DNA of 64,000 nucleotides, taken from assembly GCA_964597045.1 (NCBI GenBank), contig CAZQWE010000001.1, positions 248,001-312,000 of the forward strand. Reading direction: 5' to 3'. Positions 28,901-35,706 of this stretch are shown piece after piece. Origin of the DNA: UBA9655 sp964597045 (lineage in GTDB: Bacteria > Pseudomonadota > Alphaproteobacteria > UBA9655). Within the stretch, counting starts at the first letter, position 1. Every line of letters starts with the position of its first letter. Position numbers and translations under genes: made by a program. Below the pieces are notes generated by a model. It did no database searches, was not told the DNA's origin, and saw only the letters and a program-made list of their open reading frames with translations.

Positions 28901-31301
28901 TTGATTGAAGACCTACTGAATCTTCCATGGTATAGGAAAACTTTAAGGTTAAAGAATCCCCAACGGGCAAGAAGTCAAAGGCGTTGTTTTTGATCAGATG
29001 AACTGAGCCATCTTCCATGATAATTAGCTCAGCAGGGATTTCTGCGCCCCCTTCATTAGCAAGAACCCCAGTGGGTGTAATGAGGAAGTGAGCTTTTTCT
29101 ACACCGACTAAAGCTGTTGGAGCGACACTCAAGCTTCCTATAGCCGTTGTTCCGAGTCCAGCAAGATTAACTGGGCTTGAAAGGATAAACTCAACATAGC
29201 TCGCTGAAACAACCTCCTTTGTGTCAACTATATTTGGATCTGTATCGTTTGTGAGCACATTTCCAAGAGCAATGGAACTATCATTAAAAGTGTCATCCAC
29301 TGCTGGGAAATTATCATCCACGGCTGTTGGGGGTAGGTTTGCGATAAAGACAGTGAAGGACACTGTAGCCGGTAGCACACTTATACCACCAGGATGAGTA
29401 TCGGAGACCGTATAAGTAAAGGAAGCCGGCCCACTGTAACCTGATGTAGGAGTGAATTCTATATTTCCATCTAACAACAAAGCAACCGTTCCATTTACGG
29501 CATTTCCAACGCTGTTAATATACAGAAGAGCTGCATCCCCATTATCCACATCCGTATCATTTGAGAGAAGCGATGAAGCGAGTATAATGGTGGGCTCATT
29601 ATCTGGTATATCAGGGGAAACTGTATCGTCGTTAGCGACTGGCGCATCATTGATGCCTGTGACCTCAATAGAAGCTGTAGCAGGGCCTGATTGAGCATCA
29701 AACTCATCCTTCGCGATGTAGCTGAAGTTAACAGTTGCTGTTTCACCTTGAGCGAGATGTGCGAAATCCGTACCTGGTGTAAAGACCACGTTTCCACTAA
29801 CGAGAGAAATATGTGAATCTCCACTCACAGACGCAATGGATAGAACGTGACCATTATCTTTATCCGTGTCGTTAGCAAGGAATACAGATCCAGGAAGAGT
29901 CGTGCCTGTATTTTGGTTCGTCGTTGCAACTTGTCCGTCATTAAGGGCTACAGGAGCATCATTCGTACCTGTAATAGTCACATCGATAACCTGAGACGCT
30001 GTACCGTCGAAGGACGTGACGGCAAGCATGTCATGGACTTGTTGCCCTTGTGCTAAGGCTTGAACGTTAGCAGCAAGATTGTTGAGGGCATAGCTCCATG
30101 AACCAGCAGTCGCATTAAATGAAAAGTCGCCATACACTCCACTTAAAGATCCAGGAGTTTGAAAATGATTTTCCCCCGCATCCGGATCGCTCACACTAAG
30201 CAAGCCAAATGCAGACAAGGTTCCATCCTCTTGCACAGCCCCTATTGCCGTTCCCGTAATCGTAGCGGGGTCATTCACACCCAGTATGGTGATTGTGAGA
30301 GTCGTTGGTGACGAAAATAAGGCAGGACTTGAACCAGGGCCAAAATATTGACTTTCTATAACATAGCTAAACACCACAGCTTGTGTATCACCTGCGCCTA
30401 ATTGGTCAACGTAAGGATGGTTGACTGCAAAGCTATAAGAACCATTTTGTTGAATAAATAGCGATCCCCAGGGGGACGTATTGATCGTCAGTCCCGCTAA
30501 CGTGACAGGAGTTCCATCGACAGTTTTTACACGGATGGGATCTAAGTCTGGATCTTTGTCATTTGTAAGGACATTCCCAGTGACAGGAGCTACTGCATCC
30601 TCGTTTATGTTGTTTGTATCAAGGACTGCAATAGGAGCACGGTCAGCAAACAAACCCTTGAGCTGAATACTCATGTTATCAAACTTTAAGGTTGTTGACC
30701 TGTGACCTATAATTGTATCCGTCCCATCTGGGCCGGTAATCGTATAGGTTCCGTCAAGCGTAGAACTTCGGGTAATCGTATAAGAAGACCTGAGGCCATT
30801 AAATTGGAGCGTTGCATAGAAATCCTGGAGAACATCCATAATATCATTGCCCGAATCTCCCGAGAGGATGTTATTTCCCTGTATATTATTTGGAGCCATC
30901 GCAATCAGATAATCGTTACCCGATCCCCCGTGCAGGAAGTTTGATGTGCCAAAAGCAACAACCAAGTCCGAATCGTTTCCGCCATGTAAGAAGTTATTAT
31001 TTCCAATGCCCATAACAAAGTCCTTGCCGGATTGACCTTGGGCCGAAGAATTATTTGCATTCATCACAATGATATCGTTCCCGCTGCCCGTATCAATATT
31101 GATCGTCCCCGTCAGTTTTGTACGATAAATAGCATCGTTGCCTTTATCCGTTTTAATAGACGAGACGGTCGTTGGTATAAGCGTTGTATCCGCAATGGTT
31201 GAAAGGGTATAGGACAGCCCATTAGCCGATTTCCATGTATTAAAATAGGGGGTGATATAGTTTACATCATCAGTGCCTATTAGAGTTCTCATTGTAGCCA
31301 T
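22968..31301 (-). CDS. Giant RTX-like secreted calcium-binding repeat protein (adhesin type)
   Basis: A 2777-residue, Asp/Gly-rich protein with no N-terminal signal peptide, as expected for type I secretion. Order by residue: 1-220 RTX-like repeats (HGGSGNDYLIAM); 220-815 cadherin-like/VCBS modules (VLTNDKDPDLDPI, TGTNDAPVALNDG, VTGINDAPVANDD); 815-985 RTX repeats (LNGGLGTDTLLGGAGNDTL); 990-1075 a spacer module; 1077-1237 another cadherin-like module; 1257-2260 about 36 units of a 28-residue repeat; 2265-2370 a second spacer module; 2467-2777 more GGxGNDxL repeats with a hydrophobic end. Calcium would fold the repeats after export. ATG at 31301 has GGGAGG upstream. No HlyB/HlyD-type exporter is in the window. 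It is probably a surface adhesin or S-layer-like protein; binding target unknown. Confidence 0.9.
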   Translation of the reverse strand: MATMRTLIGTDDVNYITPYFNTWKSANGLSYTLSTIADTTLIPTTVSSIKTDKGNDAIYRTKLTGTINIDTGSGNDIIVMNANNSSAQGQSGKDFVMGIGNNNFLHGGNDSDLVVAFGTSNFLHGGSGNDYLIAMAPNNIQGNNILSGDSGNDIMDVLQDFYATLQFNGLRSSYTITRSSTLDGTYTITGPDGTDTIIGHRSTTLKFDNMSIQLKGLFADRAPIAVLDTNNINEDAVAPVTGNVLTNDKDPDLDPIRVKTVDGTPVTLAGLTINTSPWGSLFIQQNGSYSFAVNHPYVDQLGAGDTQAVVFSYVIESQYFGPGSSPALFSSPTTLTITILGVNDPATITGTAIGAVQEDGTLSAFGLLSVSDPDAGENHFQTPGSLSGVYGDFSFNATAGSWSYALNNLAANVQALAQGQQVHDMLAVTSFDGTASQVIDVTITGTNDAPVALNDGQVATTNQNTGTTLPGSVFLANDTDKDNGHVLSIASVSGDSHISLVSGNVVFTPGTDFAHLAQGETATVNFSYIAKDEFDAQSGPATASIEVTGINDAPVANDDTVSPDIPDNEPTIILASSLLSNDTDVDNGDAALLYINSVGNAVNGTVALLLDGNIEFTPTSGYSGPASFTYTVSDTHPGGISVLPATVSFTVFIANLPPTAVDDNFPAVDDTFNDSSIALGNVLTNDTDPNIVDTKEVVSASYVEFILSSPVNLAGLGTTAIGSLSVAPTALVGVEKAHFLITPTGVLANEGGAEIPAELIIMEDGSVHLIKNNAFDFLPVGDSLTLKFSYTMEDSVGLQSTADLDITITGTDNKDVYIGAGTNNTLNGGSENDLLNGGLGTDTLLGGAGNDTLIFSVDGVWPSGQNFLNTFTGQLILVAGMNRSFDTYSGGSEYDILIGSSGNDGILRNSFTSILIPDIEEIHAGAGNDIVDMSSYTHITTPFILYGEAGNDVLWGEAGDDTLIGGSDNDSLDGGTGNDTFVFDVGGFGVDEITTYEIANDILNFINVPDVNSNMEDLDDLNDLVLSVTDSGLGGDVVITFNNGSSVTLTGIGTGSLNTLIALNNTINIQVNGVDIPDSNLAPPTAVDDTLPSVDDSFNESSVLLGNVLTNDTDPDVGDTKEVVSASYVEFVPSSPVNLAGLGATGSLSVAPTALGGGEKAHFLITPTGVLANDTTLGGTETPAELIIMQDGSVHLIKNNAFDFLPDGDSLTLKFTYTMKDSGGLQSTADLEISITGEDNKDVIVLSDTTPISIYSGVDDDILIAGSGNDQFLYGDDFDMSGTTRGSDDILTGGSGSNQVLHGDAFNLNDDAVGGNDILTAGTGSGQFLEGDSVFMNDNSVGGNDTLTLGSTDGQEILGESYFMYNNAVGGDDTITGGSGNGQKLTGDAPLMYDNSEGGDDIIWGGSGSNQEIRGDAYQMSSITRGGNDEIIAGSGANMSLFGDAILMYDFSVGGDDILTAGAGNSQELRGDAQDMSGSTQGGDDSLTGGSGIDQVLFGDAVVMFDSAVGGDDELIAGNGFHQTLYGDALFLLGATQGGNDILTSGGGGNLVLHGDAYQMNTLAVGGNDTLTLGSVDGQEILGESYYMYNNTVGGNDTITGGSGNGQKLTGDAVFMSDNSEGGDDIIWGGSGSNQEIRGDAYQMAGTTKGGNDLITAGNGIDQVLFGDAVVMFDSSVGGDDELIAGNGFHQTLYGDALFLSGTAKGGNDILTSGGGGNLVLHGDAYQLSDLAVGGNDTLTLGSVDGQIILGESYYMYNGAVGGDDTITGGSGNGQELRGDAYELSDTTQGGDDIITGGSGIDQVLFGDAVGMIDFAVGGDDELIAGSGFHQTLYGDALFMFGSTQGGNDIITSGSGSDLVLHGDAYQLSNNAVGGNDTLTLDSVDGQEILGDSFLMYDDTLGGDDIITGGSGLYQKLTGDTAFMNDNAVGGDDTITGGSGNVQELRGDAYQMSGNTQGGDDEIIAGSGEVQFVFGDARFMIDNAKGGNDIITVGSGFAQQITGDADEMSGNAIGGNDTITGVSGSGQEIRGDAYIMYNTTQGGNDIIAAGSGSNQELYGDANIMLDNTQGGNDSLTGGSGSDQLLFGDANDMSGSALGGNDTITASSGMDQALLGDALIMLDTSQGGDDSLTGGSGSGQLLFGDANSMFGFAVGGDDTFIGGSGANQRHFGDANSMSGSAQGGNDILTAGSGNDQLYGDAGIMSDSTQGGDDILTAGSGLNQALVGDAITMEDFSVGGNDTLISGINNDLFYGDAFIRDLTVTTGADTFVFDVSGFGDDTVGDFEASKDILNFVGVPDINSNMEDLADLAALVASVTDAGVGGNVVVNFINGSSVTLTGIGTGSLNTLNALNNTINIQVNGVDIPDGNFFTDDILSPAARGFVDSNTPLSPSDIAALGLPPALSPLQYSLSIVSGFVNVMNNLNPALTQIPADTTNGDNHTVSFASHSYNLINGPQSSAVLTTVIGTSLHDLMIGGVPTTVTTVNLIGDANSNSGALTGGIDVLIGGSISTNDARYNLYGDVNTNSGASANLTGGNDILIGGDNNNGIYSLYGDALQNSSATLTGGNDILIGGDNNSSGQIIAIYSLYGDVLTNTAGTITTAGNDILYGGAGIDTLVGDARANLAGIIIKAGDDQLYGGAGNDNLVGDVLTNTGTITTAGTDRLDGGAGNDTLVGDVQINTSGTLTTAGNDTFVFSMNGSNGNDTILDMNFGGVNDILEFSGVGITSIADINDASTFSDSGGHVLMTFDAGGSVLFSNIAWAGQTSITDITPNVGWL
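24520..27530 (-). repeat. Array of about 36 x 84-bp coding repeats (28 residues each)
   Basis: Each unit reads approximately GGsGxxQxLxGDAxxM followed by five or six variable residues and GGDDxIt. GDA (or GES, GDS, GDT) recurs every 28 residues. I counted 36 occurrences by eye. Units also follow a larger order: types VLFGDA, TLYGDA, VLHGDA, EILGES, KLTGDA and EIRGDA recur in that sequence three times. This implies block duplication of about 420-500 bp. Length is a prediction hotspot for strain variation and for assembly collapse. Confidence 0.88.
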
Positions 31302-31349
31302 TTTAACAACCTCCCAGAACAATATAAATTAACACCATTATTAATTTCA

Positions 31350-31377
31350 ATTATATTTAATAAATAAATTATGTCAA
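31350..31377 (-). promoter_or_regulatory. Perfect consensus sigma70 promoter for the giant repeat gene
   Basis: On the minus strand the sequence is TTGACA, a 16-bp AT-only spacer, then TATAAT. Both hexamers are exact consensus. The -10 box lies about 50 bp before the ATG at 31301. Strong expression is implied unless a repressor or silencer acts. Confidence 0.8.
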
Positions 31378-31585
31378 CTATTATTTTATATTATTTTGTA
31401 TTTATCGATATACTACGTGCTCATCCACCCATGCGTTGAATTATTCACAATAAATTATTTAAACTTGATTCCCTCTTTCGTGATGACGCTACACTGGTGG
31501 AAATTATGGTGAATAATTACATATTCCCTAAAAGACAAAGAGGAACTATATTAGGCATCATTTTTTGAGTACAAGGGGTAAAAAC

Positions 31586-32839
31586 ATGAGAATCTTCTTC
31601 ATTATCATAACTTTATTAGTCGGAAGTTCAATGGTCACGGCTAACGAACCTTCTGGGAGTCGAATCGCAGCTGTGGTTAATAAAAGCATTATTAGCCAAT
31701 CAGATTTAATGAATCGTTTAAAACTAGCTCTCGTAACTTCTGGCCTGGCGTCATCTCCTGAGATGATGGAAAAATTAAGGCCACAAATGCTTCGTACAAT
31801 GATTGATGAACAGCTCCAATTGCAAGAAGCGAAAAGGTATAAAATTGAAGTCGGTGATAAAGAGGTTAAATTAACAATTAAACATATTGAAGAAAGTAAT
31901 GGCATGAAGGAAGGCACCATTGCAGAACTTATGAAGCAAAATAATATCCCGCTCAACACTCTTGAAAACCAAATTCGAGCTAACTTGAATTGGGTTCAAT
32001 TAATGCGGGAAAAGTACATCCCCACACTTCAGATTGCAGATGCTGAGATTGATCAAGAAATGAAAACCCTAGAAACCAAAGAAACAAAAACACAATATCA
32101 TTTGGCAGAAATTCTTTTGGCTTTTGATAGCCCGGATCAAGAAGAAAGAGTCAAGGCAGATCTGAGTCGCCTTATTGAGGAATTGCAAAAGGGAGCTCAT
32201 TTTACAGCGCTTGCCCAGCAATTTTCAGCCGCCCCAACCGCATCTCAAGGGGGTGATATGGGATGGCTTACTGATGATCAGTTAGCCCCGGAAATCAAAG
32301 AATCATTGACGCACATGAATCCGGGTCAGCTTTCTCAACCCATTCGTACATCTCAAGGATATGTGATTCTTGCTTTCATTGAACAAAAATTACCAGGTTC
32401 AGAAGGAGGAGCTTTACTCACAATGCAACAAGCCCTTCTCCCTTTTCCGAAAGAAGTTGATGAACAAAAAGCACAATCTATTCTAGAACTTGCATCAGAA
32501 ATTTCAAAAACTTCTAAGAGTTGTCCAGATCTTGTTAAAGTAGCTCAAGCAAGATTCCCTGGAACTCAGACTCATTTAACCGAAAAGAAGCAAATGAGTG
32601 GACTTCCTGAGCCACTCCAAAAAGTCCTCCAAGCTCTTGAAATCGGAAAGGCCAGTGAGCCATTTCTTACAGATGATGGAGCACTCATCATTATGGTTTG
32701 TGAAAAAGAAGCAGCTGAAGTCAAAAAGGTTACATTAGAGGATGCTAGGAATTTTCTCGTGGACCGTAAAATTTCTTTGCTCGCGAGACGAGATTTGAGA
32801 GACTTAAGAAAGCACGCCTTTATCGAGATGCGTATGTAA
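31586..32839 (+). CDS. surA: Periplasmic chaperone / peptidyl-prolyl isomerase SurA
   Basis: It folds outer-membrane proteins in the periplasm. The ATG at 31586 is preceded by AGGGG and starts a clean signal peptide (MRIFFIIITLLVGSSMVTA). A SurA N-domain (RIAAVVNKSIISQSDLMNRL) is followed by one parvulin domain (about 165-270; HLAEILLAF, FSAAPTASQGGDMGWL). E. coli SurA has two parvulin domains; one clear domain is seen here, as in many alphaproteobacteria. Its TAA overlaps the rsmA ATG by one base. Confidence 0.9.
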   Translation: MRIFFIIITLLVGSSMVTANEPSGSRIAAVVNKSIISQSDLMNRLKLALVTSGLASSPEMMEKLRPQMLRTMIDEQLQLQEAKRYKIEVGDKEVKLTIKHIEESNGMKEGTIAELMKQNNIPLNTLENQIRANLNWVQLMREKYIPTLQIADAEIDQEMKTLETKETKTQYHLAEILLAFDSPDQEERVKADLSRLIEELQKGAHFTALAQQFSAAPTASQGGDMGWLTDDQLAPEIKESLTHMNPGQLSQPIRTSQGYVILAFIEQKLPGSEGGALLTMQQALLPFPKEVDEQKAQSILELASEISKTSKSCPDLVKVAQARFPGTQTHLTEKKQMSGLPEPLQKVLQALEIGKASEPFLTDDGALIIMVCEKEAAEVKKVTLEDARNFLVDRKISLLARRDLRDLRKHAFIEMRM

Positions 32840-33657
32840 TGACGCCTCTTAAGGATGTTATAAGTGCATTAAGAGCGAAGAAAAGTCTTGGACAAAATTT
32901 CTTAACGGATCCAAGTATCTTAAGTAAAATTGTGAGATCTGCTGGCCCACTCGAGGGACGTACTGTTATAGAAATCGGGCCTGGACCAGGAGGCCTGACT
33001 CGCGAAATCATAAAACACCCCTGCCAAGAACTCATTCTGATTGAACAAGACAAGCGAACGACTCCATATTTAGAAGAACTTCGGGAATATTTTCAAGGAA
33101 GGTTCACTATTTTGGAGACTGATGCAGTTAAAGTCTCCTTAGATACTCTTGGATCTGCACCTCGGAAAATCATAGCAAACCTTCCTTATAACATCTCTGT
33201 TCCCCTTCTTCTTCAAATGCTGCAGCACATTGAGTGCTTTGAGAGCTTAACACTGATGTTTCAGAAGGAAGTCGCTGATCGTCTCACGGCTTTGCCTAAT
33301 ACTAAAGACTATGGAAGACTGTCTGTGATGTGTCAGTGGACTGCAAATGTTAAGAAACTTTTTGATCTCCCGCCAGGAGCTTTTATCCCTGCACCTAAGG
33401 TTACATCGACTGTTGTACAGTTAACACCTAGAATCAACAAAGAAGACGTTGTATGGGAAGATTTGGAGATGATTACGAAAGCTGCATTCAACCAGAGACG
33501 GAAGATGCTTAGAGTAGCCCTCAAATCCATTATTTCAAGCCCGCAGGGGGTGTTAGAGGATTCTGGGGTTGATCCTCAGCGAAGAGCTGAATCTCTTTCT
33601 ATAAGCGAATTTTGCACACTTACGACGTTGTGGAAAAAAGATGTTAAAATCAAATAG
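32839..33657 (+). CDS. rsmA: 16S rRNA dimethyladenosine transferase RsmA (KsgA)
   Basis: It methylates two adjacent adenosines near the 16S 3' end using SAM. KKSLGQNFLTDP lies at the N-terminus, the SAM motif is VIEIGPGPGGLT, and the catalytic NLPYNIS motif is near residue 115. The C-terminal FNQRRKMLRVALKS is typical. The 272-residue length is normal. It is translationally coupled to surA. The pdxA gene, often between these two, is absent. Confidence 0.96.
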   Translation: MTPLKDVISALRAKKSLGQNFLTDPSILSKIVRSAGPLEGRTVIEIGPGPGGLTREIIKHPCQELILIEQDKRTTPYLEELREYFQGRFTILETDAVKVSLDTLGSAPRKIIANLPYNISVPLLLQMLQHIECFESLTLMFQKEVADRLTALPNTKDYGRLSVMCQWTANVKKLFDLPPGAFIPAPKVTSTVVQLTPRINKEDVVWEDLEMITKAAFNQRRKMLRVALKSIISSPQGVLEDSGVDPQRRAESLSISEFCTLTTLWKKDVKIK

Positions 33658-34060
33658 ATATCTTTCACTCTCTGTGATCAGCCTTATCATTTCATGTCCT
33701 CATAAAGACATTCCCTTGCGAGTCGAAGTTCCTACGACTCCAAAGGAAAAAGCGAGCGGTCTTATGTTTCGAGAAAGATTAGGGTTGGATGAAGGCATGT
33801 TATTTCACTATTCGAAACCTCAAACCCTTCGTTTTTGGATGAAAAATACCCTTCTCCCACTTGATATCATTTATAGCAATAAGCAAGGTAAAATTATTGC
33901 GATCTATGAAAATACGGTTCCCTACTCTCTTGATTCTATTGGCCCAGTTGCGAATACGACATCTGTTCTTGAAGTCAATGCGGGTACTGTTGCCAAAAAT
34001 AACATTACCAGAGCTTGTACAACCATTTACACAATTCCCCCAAAAGATCTTGCTCGTTGA
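33641..34060 (+). CDS. DUF192 family lipoprotein
   Basis: A 139-residue protein with a probable lipobox (LIISC). It is followed by the DUF192 pattern: KASGLMFRERLGLDEGMLF, LRFWMKNTLLPLDIIY and SVLEVNAGTVAKNNI. The fold is a small beta structure; no biochemical role is established. It overlaps the rsmA end by 17 bp, so it is probably co-transcribed with surA-rsmA. Confidence 0.85.
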   Translation: MLKSNRYLSLSVISLIISCPHKDIPLRVEVPTTPKEKASGLMFRERLGLDEGMLFHYSKPQTLRFWMKNTLLPLDIIYSNKQGKIIAIYENTVPYSLDSIGPVANTTSVLEVNAGTVAKNNITRACTTIYTIPPKDLAR

Positions 34061-34078
34061 CGAAAGTTCGCGTATATA
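34050..34078 (+). promoter_or_regulatory. Candidate promoter for tRNA-Pro
   Basis: TTGCTC, a 17-bp spacer and TATATA(AC) end about 10 bp before the tRNA 5' end. The fit is moderate. It overlaps the end of the DUF192 gene. Confidence 0.4.
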
Positions 34079-34087
34079 ACACATGTT

Positions 34088-34164
34088 CGGGGTGTAGCGC
34101 AGCCTGGTAGCGCGCCTGGTTTGGGTCCAGGATGTCGGGGGTTCAAATCCTCTCACCCCGACCA
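34088..34164 (+). tRNA. tRNA-Pro (anticodon TGG)
   Basis: A full cloverleaf can be drawn. The acceptor is CGGGGTG/CACCCCG, the D arm GCGCAGCCTGGTAGCGC, and the anticodon stem GCCTGG/CCAGG has loop TTTGGGT, giving anticodon TGG. The T arm contains GGTTCAAATCC. The CCA end is encoded at 34162-34164. Confidence 0.97.
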
Positions 34165-34227
34165 GCCTTCGCCCTTACGGGCTACGGCTGGCAGGCCAGC
34201 CGGAGACTGTTAGGGCGGAGGCTGGGG
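34162..34227 (+). repeat. Palindromic repeat flush with the tRNA-Pro CCA end
   Basis: Outer arms CCAGCCTTCGCCCTTA (34162-34177) and TTAGGGCGGAGGCTGG (34210-34225) pair almost fully. Inside are a GCCC-TTAC-GGGC hairpin and a GGCTGGC-AG-GCCAGCC hairpin. The first arm includes the tRNA's own CCA. A related element follows tRNA-Arg on the other strand. Confidence 0.8.
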
Positions 34228-34329
34228 TCTTTCGGACTTTCCCAATTAAGAAGGCACAATCCACTTAACACTAGAACTTTATTGATTCTTTTAAGCATTA
34301 ATCTATTATCCATGTATAATTTGAGGTGA

Positions 34330-35226
34330 ATGATTATGATATCTTACCCTGTTTATCGTGGAATGGCAGCTATGATTTTGTCTGTCTTTTTCTATAGTAT
34401 CAATGATGCTCTTCTTAAATGGCTTGCGGGAACTTACCACCCCATGCAAATCATATTTTGCCGTTCTTTTTTTACAATTCTCCCCCTCCTAGCCTATGCT
34501 CTTTACAAAGGATCATGGGAGAGCTTTAAGACAAAAAACTATCGCTACCAAATCCTCAGAGCCTTTATTGCTGCTCTTTCTGTACCTCTTTACATCTATG
34601 CTTATTGGTCCTTGCCCCTTGCTGATGCTTATGCAGTATCTTACGTAGCCCCTCTCTTTATGGCCATTTTTGCGATTCCCATCCTGGGTGAAAAAGTATC
34701 ATCTCATGCTTGGATAGCAATATCAGTTGGGTTTTTAGGAGTGCTGGTGATGATGAGACCTGGAAGCGCTGTATTGAGTTTAGGGGGATTCTCCGCCTTT
34801 TCAGCAGGTTCGGTATTTGCTCTCTCCTTGGTTATGTCTCGAATGCTCAGCAAGACGGAAACAAACATATCTATTACAGCTTGGTTTATGCTGGCCTGTT
34901 TTATTATGAGCAGTGTTTTCATGCCATTTGTTTGGATCGAGACAACTTTATATGATTGGTTCTTGTTCGCTGTGTTAGGCCTGGTTGGCTGCGGCGCTCT
35001 TTATACAATTACGTTCGCTTTGAGTCTGGCTCCTGCTTCAATTATTGGGCCTCTTGATTATCTACTCCTCGTTTTTGGAGCGGTTTTTGGTTATTATATC
35101 TGGGGGGATATTCCTGACGAGTATGTTGTCCTGGGCGCCTTTATCCTTGTAGGTAGTGGTCTTTATCTCATTTACAATGAAGCTCGAATCAAAGATTTAG
35201 AACTTTTACCTGTTGTTGAGGAGTAG
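34330..35226 (+). CDS. EamA-family (DMT) transporter
   Basis: A 298-residue, ten-helix drug/metabolite transporter with two EamA halves. The first starts at RGMAAMILSVFFYSINDALLKWLAG and includes FCRSFFTILPLL. The second starts near residue 150 and includes PASIIGPLDYLLLVFGAVFGY. Relatives export amino acids or nucleotide derivatives, or import SAM. ATG at 34330 follows GAGGTGA; ATG at 34336 is also possible. A TATAAT at 34314-34319 suggests a very short leader. The last 55 bp overlap the convergent zinc-finger gene. Confidence 0.85.
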   Translation: MIMISYPVYRGMAAMILSVFFYSINDALLKWLAGTYHPMQIIFCRSFFTILPLLAYALYKGSWESFKTKNYRYQILRAFIAALSVPLYIYAYWSLPLADAYAVSYVAPLFMAIFAIPILGEKVSSHAWIAISVGFLGVLVMMRPGSAVLSLGGFSAFSAGSVFALSLVMSRMLSKTETNISITAWFMLACFIMSSVFMPFVWIETTLYDWFLFAVLGLVGCGALYTITFALSLAPASIIGPLDYLLLVFGAVFGYYIWGDIPDEYVVLGAFILVGSGLYLIYNEARIKDLELLPVVEE

Positions 35227-35381
35227 CCCTTCTTGATGAAACATTTGCTGCAATAGGGGCAAATAACTTTTTCTTCTTTTCCCAGGTTTAAATAAATGGC
35301 TGGATGTCCGAGTGGCTCTCCTCCACCATCACATTTGACAACGGTTTCCTTTGTTTCAATAATTTCAAACTGTGTTGCCAT
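35172..35381 (-). CDS. Small CHCC zinc-finger protein
   Basis: A 69-residue protein matching the zf-CHCC pattern: Cys in VKCDGGGEPLGHP (first Cys and His ligands), then VICPYCSKCF (last two Cys). This domain is related to the NDUFS6/13-kDa subunit of respiratory complex I and is common in alphaproteobacteria. The tail (KGYSSTTGKSSKSLIRASL) reads through the end of the antisense EamA gene. Confidence 0.85.
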   Translation of the reverse strand: MATQFEIIETKETVVKCDGGGEPLGHPAIYLNLGKEEKVICPYCSKCFIKKGYSSTTGKSSKSLIRASL

Positions 35382-35408
35382 ACTAAATATCTCCCTATGC
35401 TATATTGA

Positions 35409-35501
35409 AAGCCCGCCTTCGCCAAGGCTTCATCGGGCAGCCTTCTCACTGACCTGCTCCAGCTGGCTTGTCAGCCGTTGCAGCGTAGCTGCGGAGGCTG
35501 G
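35409..35501 (-). repeat. Palindromic repeat flush with the tRNA-Arg CCA end
   Basis: On the minus strand it begins with the tRNA CCA and reads CCAGCCTCCGC, a GCAGC-TAC-GCTGC hairpin, then ACGGCTGACAAGCCAGCTGG. This parallels the element after tRNA-Pro (CCAGCCTTCGC, hairpin, ACGGCTGGCAGGCCAGCCGG). Its distal part holds a further GC-rich palindrome (GCCCGCC...GGCTTCATCGGGC). Confidence 0.75.
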
Positions 35502-35575
35502 CGCGCCCGAAGGGATTCGAACCCCTGGCCTTTGCCTCCGGAGGGCAACGCTCTATCCAGCTGAGCTACGGGCGC
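35499..35575 (-). tRNA. tRNA-Arg (anticodon CCG)
   Basis: On the minus strand the acceptor is GCGCCCG/CGGGCGC, the D arm GCTCAGCTGGATAGAGC, and the anticodon stem TTGCC/GGCAA has loop CTCCGGA, giving anticodon CCG. The T arm contains GGTTCGAATCC. Discriminator G and CCA are encoded at 35502-35499. Confidence 0.97.
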
Positions 35576-35650
35576 ATCGTCTTTTGTTTTTTATTCAGTT
35601 AACAGTAAACTACATAAAAAACAACCTTTCTGAGATTTCACGACTTACGT

Positions 35651-35687
35651 AAAAAAAAACCACTCTCCTCTCGAAGAGTGGTTTTTT
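35651..35687 (-). terminator. Terminator after the cold-shock gene (bidirectional)
   Basis: CCACTCT/AGAGTGG stem, 8-base loop, nine A residues on one side and six T on the other. On the minus strand it follows the cold-shock stop codon by about 20 bp. Confidence 0.85.
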
Positions 35688-35706
35688 ATAAAATCACCTA
35701 GGTAAT

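Noticed and set aside
22984..30944. Many open frames on the plus strand opposite the giant gene
   Set aside because: They mirror the repeat protein in antisense. They lack ribosome sites and their peptides are repetitive shadows.
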